64,000 bases of DNA from Dipteris shenzhenensis. Lineage: Eukaryota; Polypodiophyta; Polypodiopsida; Gleicheniales. Numbering within the stretch: the first letter of the stretch is position 1; each line of letters begins with the position of its first letter. The notes under the pieces were generated by a model. The model was given only the letters and a program-made list of their open reading frames with translations. It did not search any database and had not been told where the DNA came from. Both the position numbers and the translations under genes were made by a program. Below are positions 1 to 10,437 of this stretch, piece after piece. Location: NCBI GenBank assembly GCA_047967505.1, contig CM106541.1; one strand, written 5' to 3'.

Positions 1-900
1 TCTGGCCTTTATTTTTTTATCTCTAGGAACATAGAAACATTAAGACTTTTTTCTATATTCTATGTAGGTTTTATATTGTGCTCATTGAATATGGTATAAA
101 TTTTTTGAAAGTCCAAAATCTCATGCCTTTTACACACTACCTTGTGCAAAATTTACTCTTTTTTTAAAAACGAGGGATCTCTTAGCTTTTTAGGTAACGT
201 TTTGAAAATTCAAGATAGAAATTGTTTGATTTTTATATGTAACACGGTTTGGCTTCCATTTTGACTTGTGTGGTAACATTTCTTCTCTACCGCTAATTGT
301 TTTTTCACTAGTCAATTTTGGAAGAGCTTAGTGTAGTAAGGAGCAATTTTCAATTATGAACAGGCCTATTTAAATGATCACATTCAACTCACTATATTTT
401 ACCCATGCTACATTGATTTTGTAATGCTCCAATGGGTTACCTTCCACTTTTGTCATTATCCTCCTCCTCTCTATTTGACTACAATTTGTGTGTAATTATT
501 CGGCATCAACATTCACTCTCTTAGATGTAGTTCGAATGCACTCAACCTATAATTGATGTGAAATGTTTCTTCTTGTGGAGGATCTTTTGGGTGTAAAATC
601 ATGCAATGTGGTCATGTTTAATCTATGTGCACATCAAATATTTCAAGGATTAATATTTGTGTAGTGGAAATGGTTTAAAGACTGCTAGCATGGGACCTTT
701 ATTGTTTTCTTTAGTGGGTGAGACACCATATTGTGATGGTGCTTCCAATGGTGAAATATAGTATGCCATGCTTGAAGACATTTGACACAAAAGATTGTTA
801 GTCATTATTAGAAAACTCTTTATTCAATTGGTTGAAGAGAGTCAACTTATGCAATGGGATCTCATGTTTATGAGGTAAGGCAAGCATTGGCATTTATTTT
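1..900. other. AT-rich stretch without a recognisable gene
   Basis: About 900 bases of AT-rich DNA with stop codons in all frames. I see no domain, tRNA or long repeat in it. It could be old transposon sequence decayed beyond recognition. Confidence 0.5.
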
Positions 901-1083
901 AGCTAAAGAAAAGACACACAACTATTGAGAAATATGTTTTATTGTTATTTTCAAAATGCATAATGACTTATGTTTCTTTTGTGTTTCTTTCCATGGTATT
1001 TTAATGTGCAAAATTTGCAACAATGCTATGTGTGAGATGAAACTAGAGCACATAGTGGCACAAAATAAAATCATGGGGGATCC

Positions 1084-1445
1084 GATCTTGACTAAAGAAA
1101 ATTCCACACCATGCATTGTAGTTGCCCCATGCAGCCTCGGTGGAAACACCAGCAAGAGATAATGTATCATGCTATGGCAAGGAGTACCTGGTTGACCACG
1201 ACCCCAAGCAAGAGTTTAGCGGAGCCACCCTACGCCTAGGGCAAAATCATTGTTTGCCAAGCCACCCTGGTTCTGGTGTTGTGCGTGCCATCCTATCCTG
1301 ACCAAAGAAAGTTTCGCACCATGCACCATAGCTGCCCCATGCAGCCTCAGTGGAAACACTAGCAAGAGGCAATGTACCAGGCTATGGCAAGGAGTACCTC
1401 GTTGACCACTAATGCGCAACCCCGAGCGAGAGTTTGGCAGAGCTC
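1084..1445. repeat. Diverged tandem duplication, about 214-bp period
   Basis: The stretch around 1084-1225 recurs at about 1298-1445. Shared landmarks in order are a GACYAAAGAAA start, CACACCATGCA, GCCCCATGCAGCCTC, GTGGAAACAC and GGCAAGGAGTACCT. The copies differ at many positions, so the duplication is old. The short ORFs here lie inside the repeat and show no known domain. Confidence 0.7.
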
Positions 1446-1635
1446 CAGTACAAAAGCTTTTGTCGAACACTCTCTAGGACGGGGCTAAACTATTGCTCTG
1501 CCGAGATGTCGATACCAACATGTAGCCTAGGTATCTCGCAGTCTCCCCTCTCGCGATCCACTGAAAGCCAAAATCAGTTCCCCAATCTTGAACCTCCTAG
1601 ATCTCCATGCATATGAAGAAACCAACAGGTTTGGT

Positions 1636-2260
1636 CTAATTTATGCGAGCTCCTGAAGCCTCATAATAAATGGACAGGGCCCCTCTAATCCTCTCTAGAC
1701 TGGATGCAGAGCTGTCCACATCGAGTGTTGTATCATCTACAAACTCAGAGTCTCCTTCTGCCAGTGGACTAGAAGCTAAAGGGGCCAAAGGGTAGCCCTG
1801 TCTCACTAAATGCAAAAGAGGAAAGGTCTCGCTTGTGTGGCCCCCAATAATCACCTGGCTAGAGCTGCCTCCTCCCTGGCCCAATCCACTATCTCCCAAA
1901 AAGTGAAGATATTGTCTAGGATGCTATGCTCCTGGTCAAAACTGGTCTACGCATCATGAATGATGTCTGGAAGGTGGGGTCTTAGACGCATGCTCAAGAT
2001 CTTAGCTAAGATCTTATAAGCTGTGTTAAGAATGGTAATCGGCCTCTACTGACAAATATCTGATATACTTCCCCCCTCCGGAATCAGGCATATCCAACCT
2101 CTGCTCAAGGAATGTGGAAGGGATCCAGAGTCGAAGGTCTCCTGGTAGGCTAACCAAATGAGATGGAGATATACTCCCAGAAGCATCGAAAAAAGTTCGG
2201 AGTCAGCCCATCTTCTCTTAGGCACTTTTGGGTTGGAAGAGCCTGCAACGCCTCCCACAA
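1636..2260 (-). pseudogene. LINE reverse transcriptase fragment
   Basis: Readable blocks in order are GSLPHSLSRGWICLIPEGG (the LIPK block), RPITILNTAYKILAKIL (the RPI..LN..YKI block), then VRQGYPLAPL and FVDDTTLDVD. The last corresponds to the FADD catalytic motif of L1-type RT, with the first catalytic Asp of the pair kept. It ends near a degenerate SGARIN block. The pieces lie in different frames with stops and are much shorter than a complete RT of about 400 residues. Confidence 0.75.
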
Positions 2261-4194
2261 CTCCTCATCAATGAAGGGTGCCTCTAGCCTTCTGCTACAG
2301 CTCTACGAAACAACTGAGGGAACATGTTCCCAAACCGCTTCTCTAACCAAAAGAGTGGTGCGTGAGGCCTCCTCCGATGTACACATTTAAAATACCAATC
2401 CAAGCCTCTCTTGCGTGAAGGCCCATCCACGTTGCATGACTTGGAATGAGCTCGCCCTATGCAAATACCTATGGGACCATTGCCTAGATCACCAAAACGC
2501 ATACCCCTCCGCTCCTGCCAACTGTTGGGGACCAAACCTCTAGGCCCCTCCCAGGGAGAAGGCGGTGTCTGAGAACATGGGCTCCTGAATCAAGAGAAAG
2601 TCAAGTAGTTTACCTACTAGAGACCGTTGCAATTTCTAATGGAGAATCAAATATTGTGGGGCTAGCTACGCGCAATCATGAAGCCTGTCCTGTGCACATT
2701 CCAATTCACCATCGTTAAGCTCATGGAGATGGGATGGCAGCAAAGAAGGCTTGCCTATGCGTGGAGCCTACTCTAGGAAACCAGACTTCAATGACTTTGC
2801 TGAGAGTTTGGATGGAGAGTAACCTGTATCCGTGCACCAATGGACTAGTATTATCACTAGCTCAATCCCTACTCTCCGTGCCCAACACTGCATGAAAGAA
2901 ACATCTATGCCAAAAAGCTCAGCGCACTACTGGAGAGTCCAATAGTGGAGCTGTTTGAGTGCCGCCTCTGGTGGCAAGCGAATCACTGCTATTGCCAAGC
3001 TTGACCCTGGCTTCGTTAGGGAGAAGCCAAGTTGAAAATACGTGGAACCACCATGAGCAGGCCAACGATCTATGCCCTGAGGTCCCATCCACTCGTCCAT
3101 CATCTTGTATACCTGGAGCTCCATCATCGCATCGAAAAGGTCTAGCATCCACTTCTCGACCCCGGTGGAGGCAAATGGAGGAACCAAACCGGGTGGGTGT
3201 GGGATCCTACCACACTGACCCCTCCTTTTCGTGGCCCCAAGATCAGAATGGCCAATTCTAGGGGCATAGGGTATGTATCCGGGATCTCCAAATAGTTTCA
3301 AGGTCTCAACCGCCAGAACTCTCGACAGAGACCTCCCAACATGCATGTGTAGGCCTGAGGACTCAAAATCGGAGCCCCTCTCCCCGTAAGTATGAGAAGA
3401 AGCTAAATCATACGTGTCCAAAATACTAACCTACTACTACTGAGCGCAGGAGCCTTTTTCCTTGCCCTTGCTCGCATATGAGGGGTCTACTACCAAACTT
3501 GGCAGAGTGGGCAAGGAAGAGGCCCTGAGCAAGGTAGCTGCTATCTGACGAGAAGGGGAGGGCTAGAGGGGGGGGGGGTTTGAGGGTAATCACTATAGGA
3601 GCAACAGGCGACAGAGGCGAGGGTGGGGAAGGCTACAAAGAGGGGGCTGGCAAGTCCGAGGGGGATAGGGGAGGCGACTGTGCGCCATCTGCCGCCACTG
3701 TAGCAATAGGTCACCGTGGTAATGGTACCTACAGTCTCTGAGGCTCCTCCTTTGAACTCTGAGGGTGAGTCAAGGGGGTCGTGGGCACTGATGCTCTAGG
3801 ATCCTCTGGTGCCTGCTGTGGAGGATCCCGCGGCCAAGAAGTCTCGCCTCCGAAGGGGCCAAAAGTAAGTCCCAAGGTCGAGGACCCTCTCTCCGAATCC
3901 CGTGGTACACCTACCTGTGGGCGTCCAACCTGGTCTCCCCATTGCTTGTGCTCACCTCTTACGGTTGGTATGTTGTCGTTGGTTCTTTCTGGCCCACTTA
4001 CTTCGCTTCTTTTTCCCCACCTTGGTCCACCTTTCCTCCAAAGGCTCAACCAAGGGGGTATGGGACACTACTCGTTGTCGCTGAGACTACTGTTGTGTCT
4101 GCCTGGGTGGCCTCCGAGTCCCATCCTCTCTCGTGTCGCTATGTTGTCCTTGTGTCTCATGTGACAAGGGATGGGCCTTGCTCAAGCCTCTAGT

Positions 4195-4236
4195 ACAATC
4201 TCTAGCTAGGTGCCCCTTCTCCTTGCACCTCAAACA
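4195..4236 (-). pseudogene. LINE ORF1 CCHC zinc knuckle
   Basis: On the minus strand this reads C-L-R-C-K-E-K-G-H-L-A-R-D-C, an exact CX2CX4HX4C knuckle of the kind that follows DUF4283 in plant LINE ORF1 proteins and binds RNA. A short basic, Ser/Thr-rich stretch follows. The surrounding frame is interrupted, so no functional ORF1 protein is expected. A gag knuckle would look alike, but the DUF4283-like text just upstream and the RT downstream favour a LINE. Confidence 0.7.
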
Positions 4237-4399
4237 CTAACCTGGTAATCTGGAGACCTCCAATCTTTGACGAAGAGTACCTCCCTCCAAAATCTCCAAG
4301 AGAATCACCTCTGGGAGGGCATCTGAGCTCTCTACCACTAGCCTGAGTCGAGGAACCCCATCATCTATTACAAATGCCGCCTTCGACTCTAAAGGGTAC

Positions 4400-4690
4400 T
4401 CTAAAGCTGTGCCAAAATCTTGCCCAATGGAAGAATGGACCTATATTTCATTGAAAGCACCGAGAAGCGGAGCATCCCTGGATAGTGGGGAACATGGTGA
4501 GTCCGAGTCCATGTCCTTCGACGTGAATCCATGATACCAAGGGATAAGATACACCAAATGAGGGCCCAAGAGAATAGGGCTTCTCTCCATAGTAGCCAGA
4601 GCAATATCCGGGGAGCCAAATTGGAGGAGGAAAACCATAGATCGTGAGACCCTGATGATCACCATCTAGTGCCAACCTGGCCTGGATCCA
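4400..4690 (-). pseudogene. LINE ORF1 DUF4283-like fragment
   Basis: Minus-strand frames carry a Trp/Pro-rich segment around a PIWLPGYC-like motif, resembling the conserved WVRLPGLP block of DUF4283. The readable text is split over two frames. This domain sits at the N-terminus of plant LINE ORF1 proteins and sometimes of related zinc-knuckle proteins. Its position 160 bases ahead of the zinc knuckle fits ORF1. Confidence 0.5.
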
Positions 4691-4949
4691 GTCCCTAATC
4701 TGTCTCCTTGAGGAAGTGAGGCCGACAATCTTGCCTACAACTACCCTGTCCTATAAGAGATTCACTACTTGTTGTACCTGTTGCTTATTCGTTGGTGAAA
4801 GAATAGCTTTGATAGCTGGGGGAGTCGAGGGTGCTACCATAAAGCCCCTTTGGCCAGACCAAAGGTCAACCAAAAGTACCAGTCCAATCGTCCCAGCTAA
4901 GTATGAAAACAACCCTGGAGTTCTTGCACGTATGCGTTTGGTGTGCGTG

Positions 4950-5225
4950 TGAGTGACTGCACATGTGTGTTTAGCGTGATTGCGTTGGTGTGACTTAGAA
5001 AATTATACCTTGCATCTTGGATTGGCTTTTGAAATGTTGGGTAAGTCTTAACCCATGGCTTTGAGACCTTCCATCTCCTCCTTTCATTCCATTGACCTCC
5101 CATCTCCTCCTTCCTCCCAAAGCTGAACTTCCATCTCCTCCTTTCCATTGACCTTTCATCTACTCCTTCCTGCCTCGTCTTTCCACCTCCTTCCCACTCA
5201 AAGCCTCTTGTCTCTCCACCTCCTA
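4950..5225. repeat. CT-rich minisatellite-like stretch
   Basis: Imperfect repeats of CTTCCATCTCCTCCTTTC and CATTGACCT-type words run over about 170 bases within this stretch. Reading frames across it are simple Lys/Glu/Arg-rich runs on the minus strand. It has no gene character. Confidence 0.5.
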
Positions 5226-5508
5226 CCCTCTCCAAGCCTCCATCCAAGAGCTCCTCCTTTGTGACATGTGGAAGGCTCTTCTCCTCCAAGATGCCACTTG
5301 TAGTCAATTTGTGAGATTGGCTTCATGTCTCATGAGAAGTGGTTTATGGTTTAAGGGTGGTTACACACTTACCCTCTCCAAGCCTCCATCCAAGAGCTCC
5401 TCCTTTGTGACATGTGGAAGGCTCTTCTCCTCCAAGATGCCACTTGTAGTCAATTTGTGAGATTGGCTTCATGTCTCATGAGAAGTGGTTTAAGGGTGGT
5501 TACACACT
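5225..5508. repeat. 146-bp tandem duplication
   Basis: The block starting ACCCTCTCCAAGCCTCCATC at 5225 is repeated from 5371, a period of 146 bases. The two copies are almost identical apart from a 7-base ATGGTTT present only in the first. The high identity shows a recent duplication. No coding role is evident. Confidence 0.9.
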
Positions 5509-5509
5509 C

Positions 5510-6025
5510 CCTCAAGGCACTGCTTGTCCGTCTACCACCCATTTATACACCACTACGCATACACATTTATGGCAAATAGGAACTAGGCAATGGCTGACAA
5601 TGGCGGTTGGAAGATGATGGGCCATGTGGGAGAACAGGTAGTGGCGCTGCCAAGCTCCCTCGCCTCGAAACGATGGAGAAGTCTTTGCAAAAAAGAAAAG
5701 AAAAGATGGAGAAGAGCCCCTTCGTGCATCAGGTTTGAAGGTGTCGCAAATCTAGCAGAGCAATCTATAATTGATTCTTAAACAAGAACCACTTTTTGGG
5801 GTGTGGTGCTGAATGAGGTCAAGTGGAGATCTGACATGCTACTCTGCTACGTACACAACCATCATCTCATTTCAAATTCTCAGAACTCAAACACGTCTCA
5901 AAGATCCGAACCAGTAATCGGCGAGCCTCCTTTGGCCCCGCTCAGCTCTTTCCTGTCCTCATGATGGGCATAAATATAGCACACAGAGAGCCCTCTCATG
6001 CTTCTCACGCAACCGCAACGAAACT
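5510..6025 (+). other. Region upstream of the PPR gene
   Basis: No ORF with a recognisable domain. A 5' UTR and promoter for the gene starting at 6026 should lie here. I see no clear TATA box at a typical distance, so no promoter is called. Confidence 0.4.
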
Positions 6026-9000
6026 ATGCAGTCCTACCGCCCTTGGCATGGGTTTTTACGTAGGGGGCATCCACATTCTGACTGTCCGCCGCGGCAAAGG
6101 TCGGCCCCTTGTGTGTTCAGGCTATCAAGCTCGAACTCTCCGTTGGCTTCCCTCGAGGCTCCATGGCAGGGAGGTAGTGGACGGATGGTGGGAGAATGTT
6201 CGTGTTCAGGTACTGCTCTTTACATTCGAGGACTTAGTTACAAAACAGGATGATTACTTCTTTTTGTAGTGGAATAAGTCCTGGTAGTAAAAGTTCTCTC
6301 AGCGCCTCAAGCAACTGTCGCTGTGCTCGTGCTTTACAGGTACCTCGGGGCCTGAGCACTTATGGAATGAGTACTTCATGGATGCCTCCCGGTGGTGGGG
6401 CAACCGAAAGACCAAAGTAAGTGTGTCTGGCCTGAACGATTTGCACAGGCAAGGCTGTAGATCGGCTAGTCTGACGAATCTGTTGTGATTCTTAACAGGC
6501 GATCCCAGGATCTCTGGATTTCAAGCATAAGGCTACCAAGCAATTTCTATGGATAGACGGCAGTTACAATCCAGGTTGGGTTCAAGACATGCTTGATAAC
6601 AGAAGCAAGGCAATACACAGGGCAGAAGCATCCATTGGTCAAGGTTGGTCAAACTCTGAAAACCATGGCTTGGTGGAGGAGTGTGGCAAGGCCGGATTTA
6701 GGTCCAAAATGCAGGTGAATGCACCTAAAGCACAGGAACTGCAAGGGAAGACCTGCTGGATGAAGCTTAGCTTAGAGGAGGCACTCACTTCTATGGAACA
6801 GATGCCCCAGCTGCCTTCTGTTGAGAACCTTACATGCATCTTGCACAAGTGCGGAAAAAAGAAGAGTGTAGCTTATACCAAACGCTTGCATGCCTACTTG
6901 TGCAAATGGGGGCTAGAAGATCATAGATCTCTTGGGAACTATCTTGTTCCAATGTTGATGCAAGTTGGAAGCATGTGTCATGCTCAGTATGTTTTTAACA
7001 AGTTGGTCGATAGGAATGTATATTCTTGGACTTCTCTCATCATGGGTTATGTTGAACATGGGGAATCCCAGCATGCTCTCAAACTGTACCAGAAAATGCA
7101 AGAGGCTTCTGTACACCCTAGCACTTACACCTTTGTGGCCGTACTGAAGGCTTGTGCTAGGATGAAAGATCTGGAAAAAGGCCGAGAAATACACACTGAG
7201 ATTTCCAGAAAAAGGCTGGAAAAAGACCTTTTTGTTGGCAGCTCCTTGGTGGATATGTATGCCAAATGTGGTTCACTTGCAAAAGCACAGGAGGCGTTTG
7301 ACGAGCTCTCAGTTCGAAATGAGGTCTCTTGGAATGCACTAATTGCGGGATATGCTGAGCATGGGCTTGGAGCTGAAGCACTGAACTTTTTCAAACAGAT
7401 GCAACTAGAGGGGGTCTTTCCAGATGCTGTCACATTTGTTTGCAGCTTGAAAGCTTGCAGCAGCATAGCAGCCCCAGATAAGGGCAGAGAAATACACTCT
7501 GAGATTGCTAGAAAGGGCTTGGAAAGAGAGAGATTTGTTGGCAGCACCTTGATGGATATGTATGCCAAATGTGGTTTGCTTGCAAAAGCACGGGAGGTGT
7601 TTGACAAGTTGCCAATTCGAGACGTAGTCTCATGGACCGCACTAATCTCAGGATATGCTGAACATGGTCTGGGTGAGGAAGCACTGAACTGTTTTGAACA
7701 GATGCAAGTAGAGGGCATTTCCCCGGATGCTGTCACATTTGTCTGCAGCTTGAAAGCTTGTGGTGGCATAGGAGCCATTGACAAGGGCAGACATGTACAT
7801 ATTGCTGTTGTTAGAAAGGGGTTGGAATTAGGTCTTGTTGTTGGCAACACCTTGGTGGATATGTATGCCAAATGCGGCTCACTTGCAAACGCATGGAAAG
7901 TGTTTGACAAGCTACCAATTAGAGATGTAGTCTCGTGGAATGCACTACTAGCAGGATATGCTGAACATGGTCTTGGTGAGGAAGTACTGAACTGTTTTAC
8001 ACAGATGCAACTTGGGGGTGCCTGTCCCGATGCTGCTACATTTGTTTGCAGCTTGAAGGCTTGTGGCAGCATAGGAGCCACAGACAAGGGCCAAGAAATA
8101 CACGCTGAGATTGCCAAAATGGGGTTGGAAAGAGATGTTTTAGTGGGCAACACACTGGTGGATATGTATGCCAAATGTGGCTTGCTTGCAAAAGCACGGG
8201 AAATTTTTGACAAGCTGCCAAATCGAAATGAGGTCTCATGGACTGCACTAATGGCAGGATATACTGAAAATGGTCTCGGTGAGGAAGCACTGAACTGTTT
8301 CAAACAGATGCAACTGGAAGGTGTCTCTCCTAATGCTATCACAGTTGTTTGCAGCTTGAAAGCTTGTGGCAGCATAGGAGCCCTAGACAAGGGCCAAGAA
8401 ATACATGCTGAGATTGTCCAAAAGGGGATGGAAAGAGATCTTTTTGTTGGCAACACTTTGGTGGATATGTATGCGAAATCTGGCTCGCTTGCCAAAGCCC
8501 AGGAAGTGTTTGACTTGCTGCCCGTCCGAAATGAGGTCTCATGGAATGCACTAATTGAAGGATATGCTGCACATGGGCTTGGGGAGGAAGCACTGAACTG
8601 TTTTGAACAGATGCAATTGGATGGTGTCTGTCCAGATGCTGTCACATTTGTTTGCAGCTTGAAAGCTTGTGGCAGCGTAGGAGCTGTAGACAGGGGCCGG
8701 GAAATACATACCCAGATTGCGAGAAAGGGGCTGGAAAGAGATTTCTTTATTTGCAATACCTTGTTGGATATGTATGCCAAATGTGGCTTGCTTGCAAAAG
8801 CACAGGAAGTGTTTGACAAGCTGCCTGTCCGAAATGAGGTCTCCTGGACTGCACTAATTGGAGGATATGCTGAGCATGGGCTACGTGAGGAAGTACTAGA
8901 TTGCTTCAAACAGATGCAGCTGGAGGGTGTCTCTCCAGATGCCGTCACATTTGTTTGCAGCTTGAAAGCGTGTGGCAGCATAGGAGACATGGACAAGGGT

Positions 9001-10263
9001 GAAGATTTACACATTGAGATTGCCAGAAAGGGGTTGGAAATAGATCCTTTTATTGGTAACACCTTGGTGGATATGTATGCCAAATGTGGCTCACTTGCAA
9101 AAGCATTGGAAACGTTTGACAAGCTGCCAGTTCAAAATGAGGTCTCATGGAATGCACTAATCGCAGGATATGCTGAGCACGGGCTTGGTGAGGAAGCACT
9201 GAATTGTTTTGACCAGATGCAACTGGAGGGTGTCACTCCAGATGCTGTCACATTTGTTTGCAGCTTGAAAGCTTGTCGCAGCATAGAAGCCATTAACAGG
9301 GGCCAAGAAATACATGGTGATATGTCCAGATTGGGGTTGGAAAGAGATCTTCTTGTTGGCAACACCTTGGTGGATATGTATGCGAAATGTGGCTCACTTG
9401 CGAAAGCATGGGAAGTGTTTGACAAGCTTCCAGTTCGAAATTTAGTCTCGTGGAATTCAATTATCACAGGATATGCTGAATACGGCCTTGGTGAGGAAGC
9501 ATTGGACTGTTTCGAACAGATGCAACTGGAGGGCTTCTCTCCAGATGCTGCCACATTTATTTGTAGCTTGAAAGCTTGTAGCAGCATAGGAGCCATAGTC
9601 AAGGGCCGAAAAGTACAGGCCGAGATTGCCAGAAAGGGGCTGGAGAGTGATGTTTTTGTTGGCAGCACCTTGGTGGATATGTATGCCAAATGTGGCTCAC
9701 CTGCAGAAGCATGGGAAACATTTGGCAAGCTTCCAGTTCGAGATGAGATCTCATGGAATGCACTAATTGCAGGATATGCCCAACTAGGAGAAAGTGAAAT
9801 TGTTTTTAAAATGCTCGAGAGAATGAGAGGAGAAGGCATAAAGCCAGGTGGGGTCACATTTCTTATTGTTCTTACTGTATGTAGTCACACAGGTCTAGTA
9901 GATCAGGGCCAGAAGTACTTTGAAGCCATGAGCAGAGACTGTGGCATCACTCCAACTATTGAGCACTACACTTGCATGGTTGATCTCCTTGGCCGTGCAG
10001 GTGGATTAGATGATGCAGTAGCGATGGTGAAGAAGATGCCTTTCCATCCTAATCTTGGGGTTTGGCATACTGTGTTTGGTGCTTGTCAAAGGTGGGGTAA
10101 TGTGGAAATTGGAAGACTAGCCTTTAAGCATGCAGTGCAATTAGATGAAAAGGATGCTGCAACTTATGTCTTGATGTCTAATATTTACATGCAGGAAGAT
10201 GAGAAGAAGGTCGAGGTGATGAGAGTGAAAAAACAAGCATCAAAGAAGCCCGGACAGAGTTGA
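6026..10263 (+). CDS. PLS-class PPR protein with an N-terminal OSB/PDF-like motif
   Basis: Proposed exons are 6026-6209, 6340-6416 and 6499-10263, giving 1341 residues; donors (CAG/GTACTG, AAA/GTAAGT) and acceptors (TTTACAG, TTAACAG) keep phase. Residues 1-60 are Arg/Ser-rich with almost no acidic residues, like an organelle transit peptide. Residues about 66-115 carry WW-NR, DFKHK, LW and PGWV, resembling the PDF motif of OSB organellar ssDNA-binding proteins; no SSB domain is visible. From about residue 170 come nine 101-residue P1-L1-S1 triplets, one P2-L2-S2 and an E1/E2-like tail ending KKPGQS. PLS-class PPR proteins bind organelle RNA, typically at C-to-U editing sites. The certain part is the single ORF from Met 6589 (1224 residues); the two upstream exons are inferred. 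The E+/DYW region is cut off by TGA-TAG. Confidence 0.85.
7021..9760 (+). repeat. Tandem 303-bp PPR triplet units, in-frame
   Basis: Nine coding units of 303 bases (101 residues) each encode one P1-L1-S1 triplet. They share words such as GYAEHGLGEEALNCF, VTFVCSLKACGSIG and LVDMYAKCGSLAKA. Units 2 to 7 alternate: the S motif reads GLLAKA before VSWTAL and GSLAKA before VSWNAL. The underlying period there is therefore about 606 bases. Expansion probably went by duplication of six-motif blocks through unequal exchange. Confidence 0.85.
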
Positions 10264-10437
10264 TAGTCTGGCACTGGCGAAATTGTGTATTCATTTCAGT
10301 ACAGCCAAGGGGCCACCAATTTGTGCTGCATAAAATCTCCGCATTGTAAGAATTGTCATGCAGCCACTAATGACTGTTCTGATATAAAAGATAGAGCAGG
10401 GAGCTATTATTGTCAAAGTTGCAAATGGCTTTCATAA
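10264..10437 (+). pseudogene. Decayed E+/DYW-like remnant after the PPR stop
   Basis: In the same frame as the PPR ORF, after TGA at 10261 and TAG at 10264, the reading stays open to a TAA at 10435-10437. It reads GEIVYSF, like the E+ block after PG-S-W, then HCKNCHAATNDCSDIKDRA and a CQSCKWLS end, like the C-terminal C-x2-CH and CSC-x-x-W part of DYW domains. The deaminase core (HxE) is absent. I infer a shortened ancestral tail cut off by the two stops. Short length leaves room for chance resemblance. Confidence 0.45.

Larger units (their letters stand above)
1620..4700 (-). mobile_element. Degenerate LINE (plant L1-type), minus strand
   Basis: The minus strand reads, from high to low coordinates, in the order of a plant non-LTR retrotransposon. 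A DUF4283-like ORF1 segment lies at about 4690-4400 and a CCHC zinc knuckle at 4236-4195. Poorly conserved sequence at about 3420-2280 probably covers the endonuclease and linker, although I cannot name its residues. Reverse-transcriptase pieces lie at about 2260-1636. Stops and frameshifts break every part, so this is a dead copy. No clear 3' tail or target-site duplication was found. Confidence 0.7.

Noticed and set aside
3729-4193. Overlapping ORFs of 106-127 codons on both strands
   Set aside because: They lie within the LINE ORF1 relic; the only meaningful text there is the minus-strand zinc-knuckle region.
5961-6269. 102-codon ORF starting at 5961 as the PPR gene start
   Set aside because: It would reach the donor at 6209 in the wrong phase for the next exon. 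The frame from 6026 fits.
7125-9857. Very long antisense ORFs (665 and 241 codons) opposite the PPR gene
   Set aside because: They mirror the 303-bp PPR repeat: the absence of stops is copied from unit to unit. The predicted peptides are Ser/Pro/Cys-rich with no domain.
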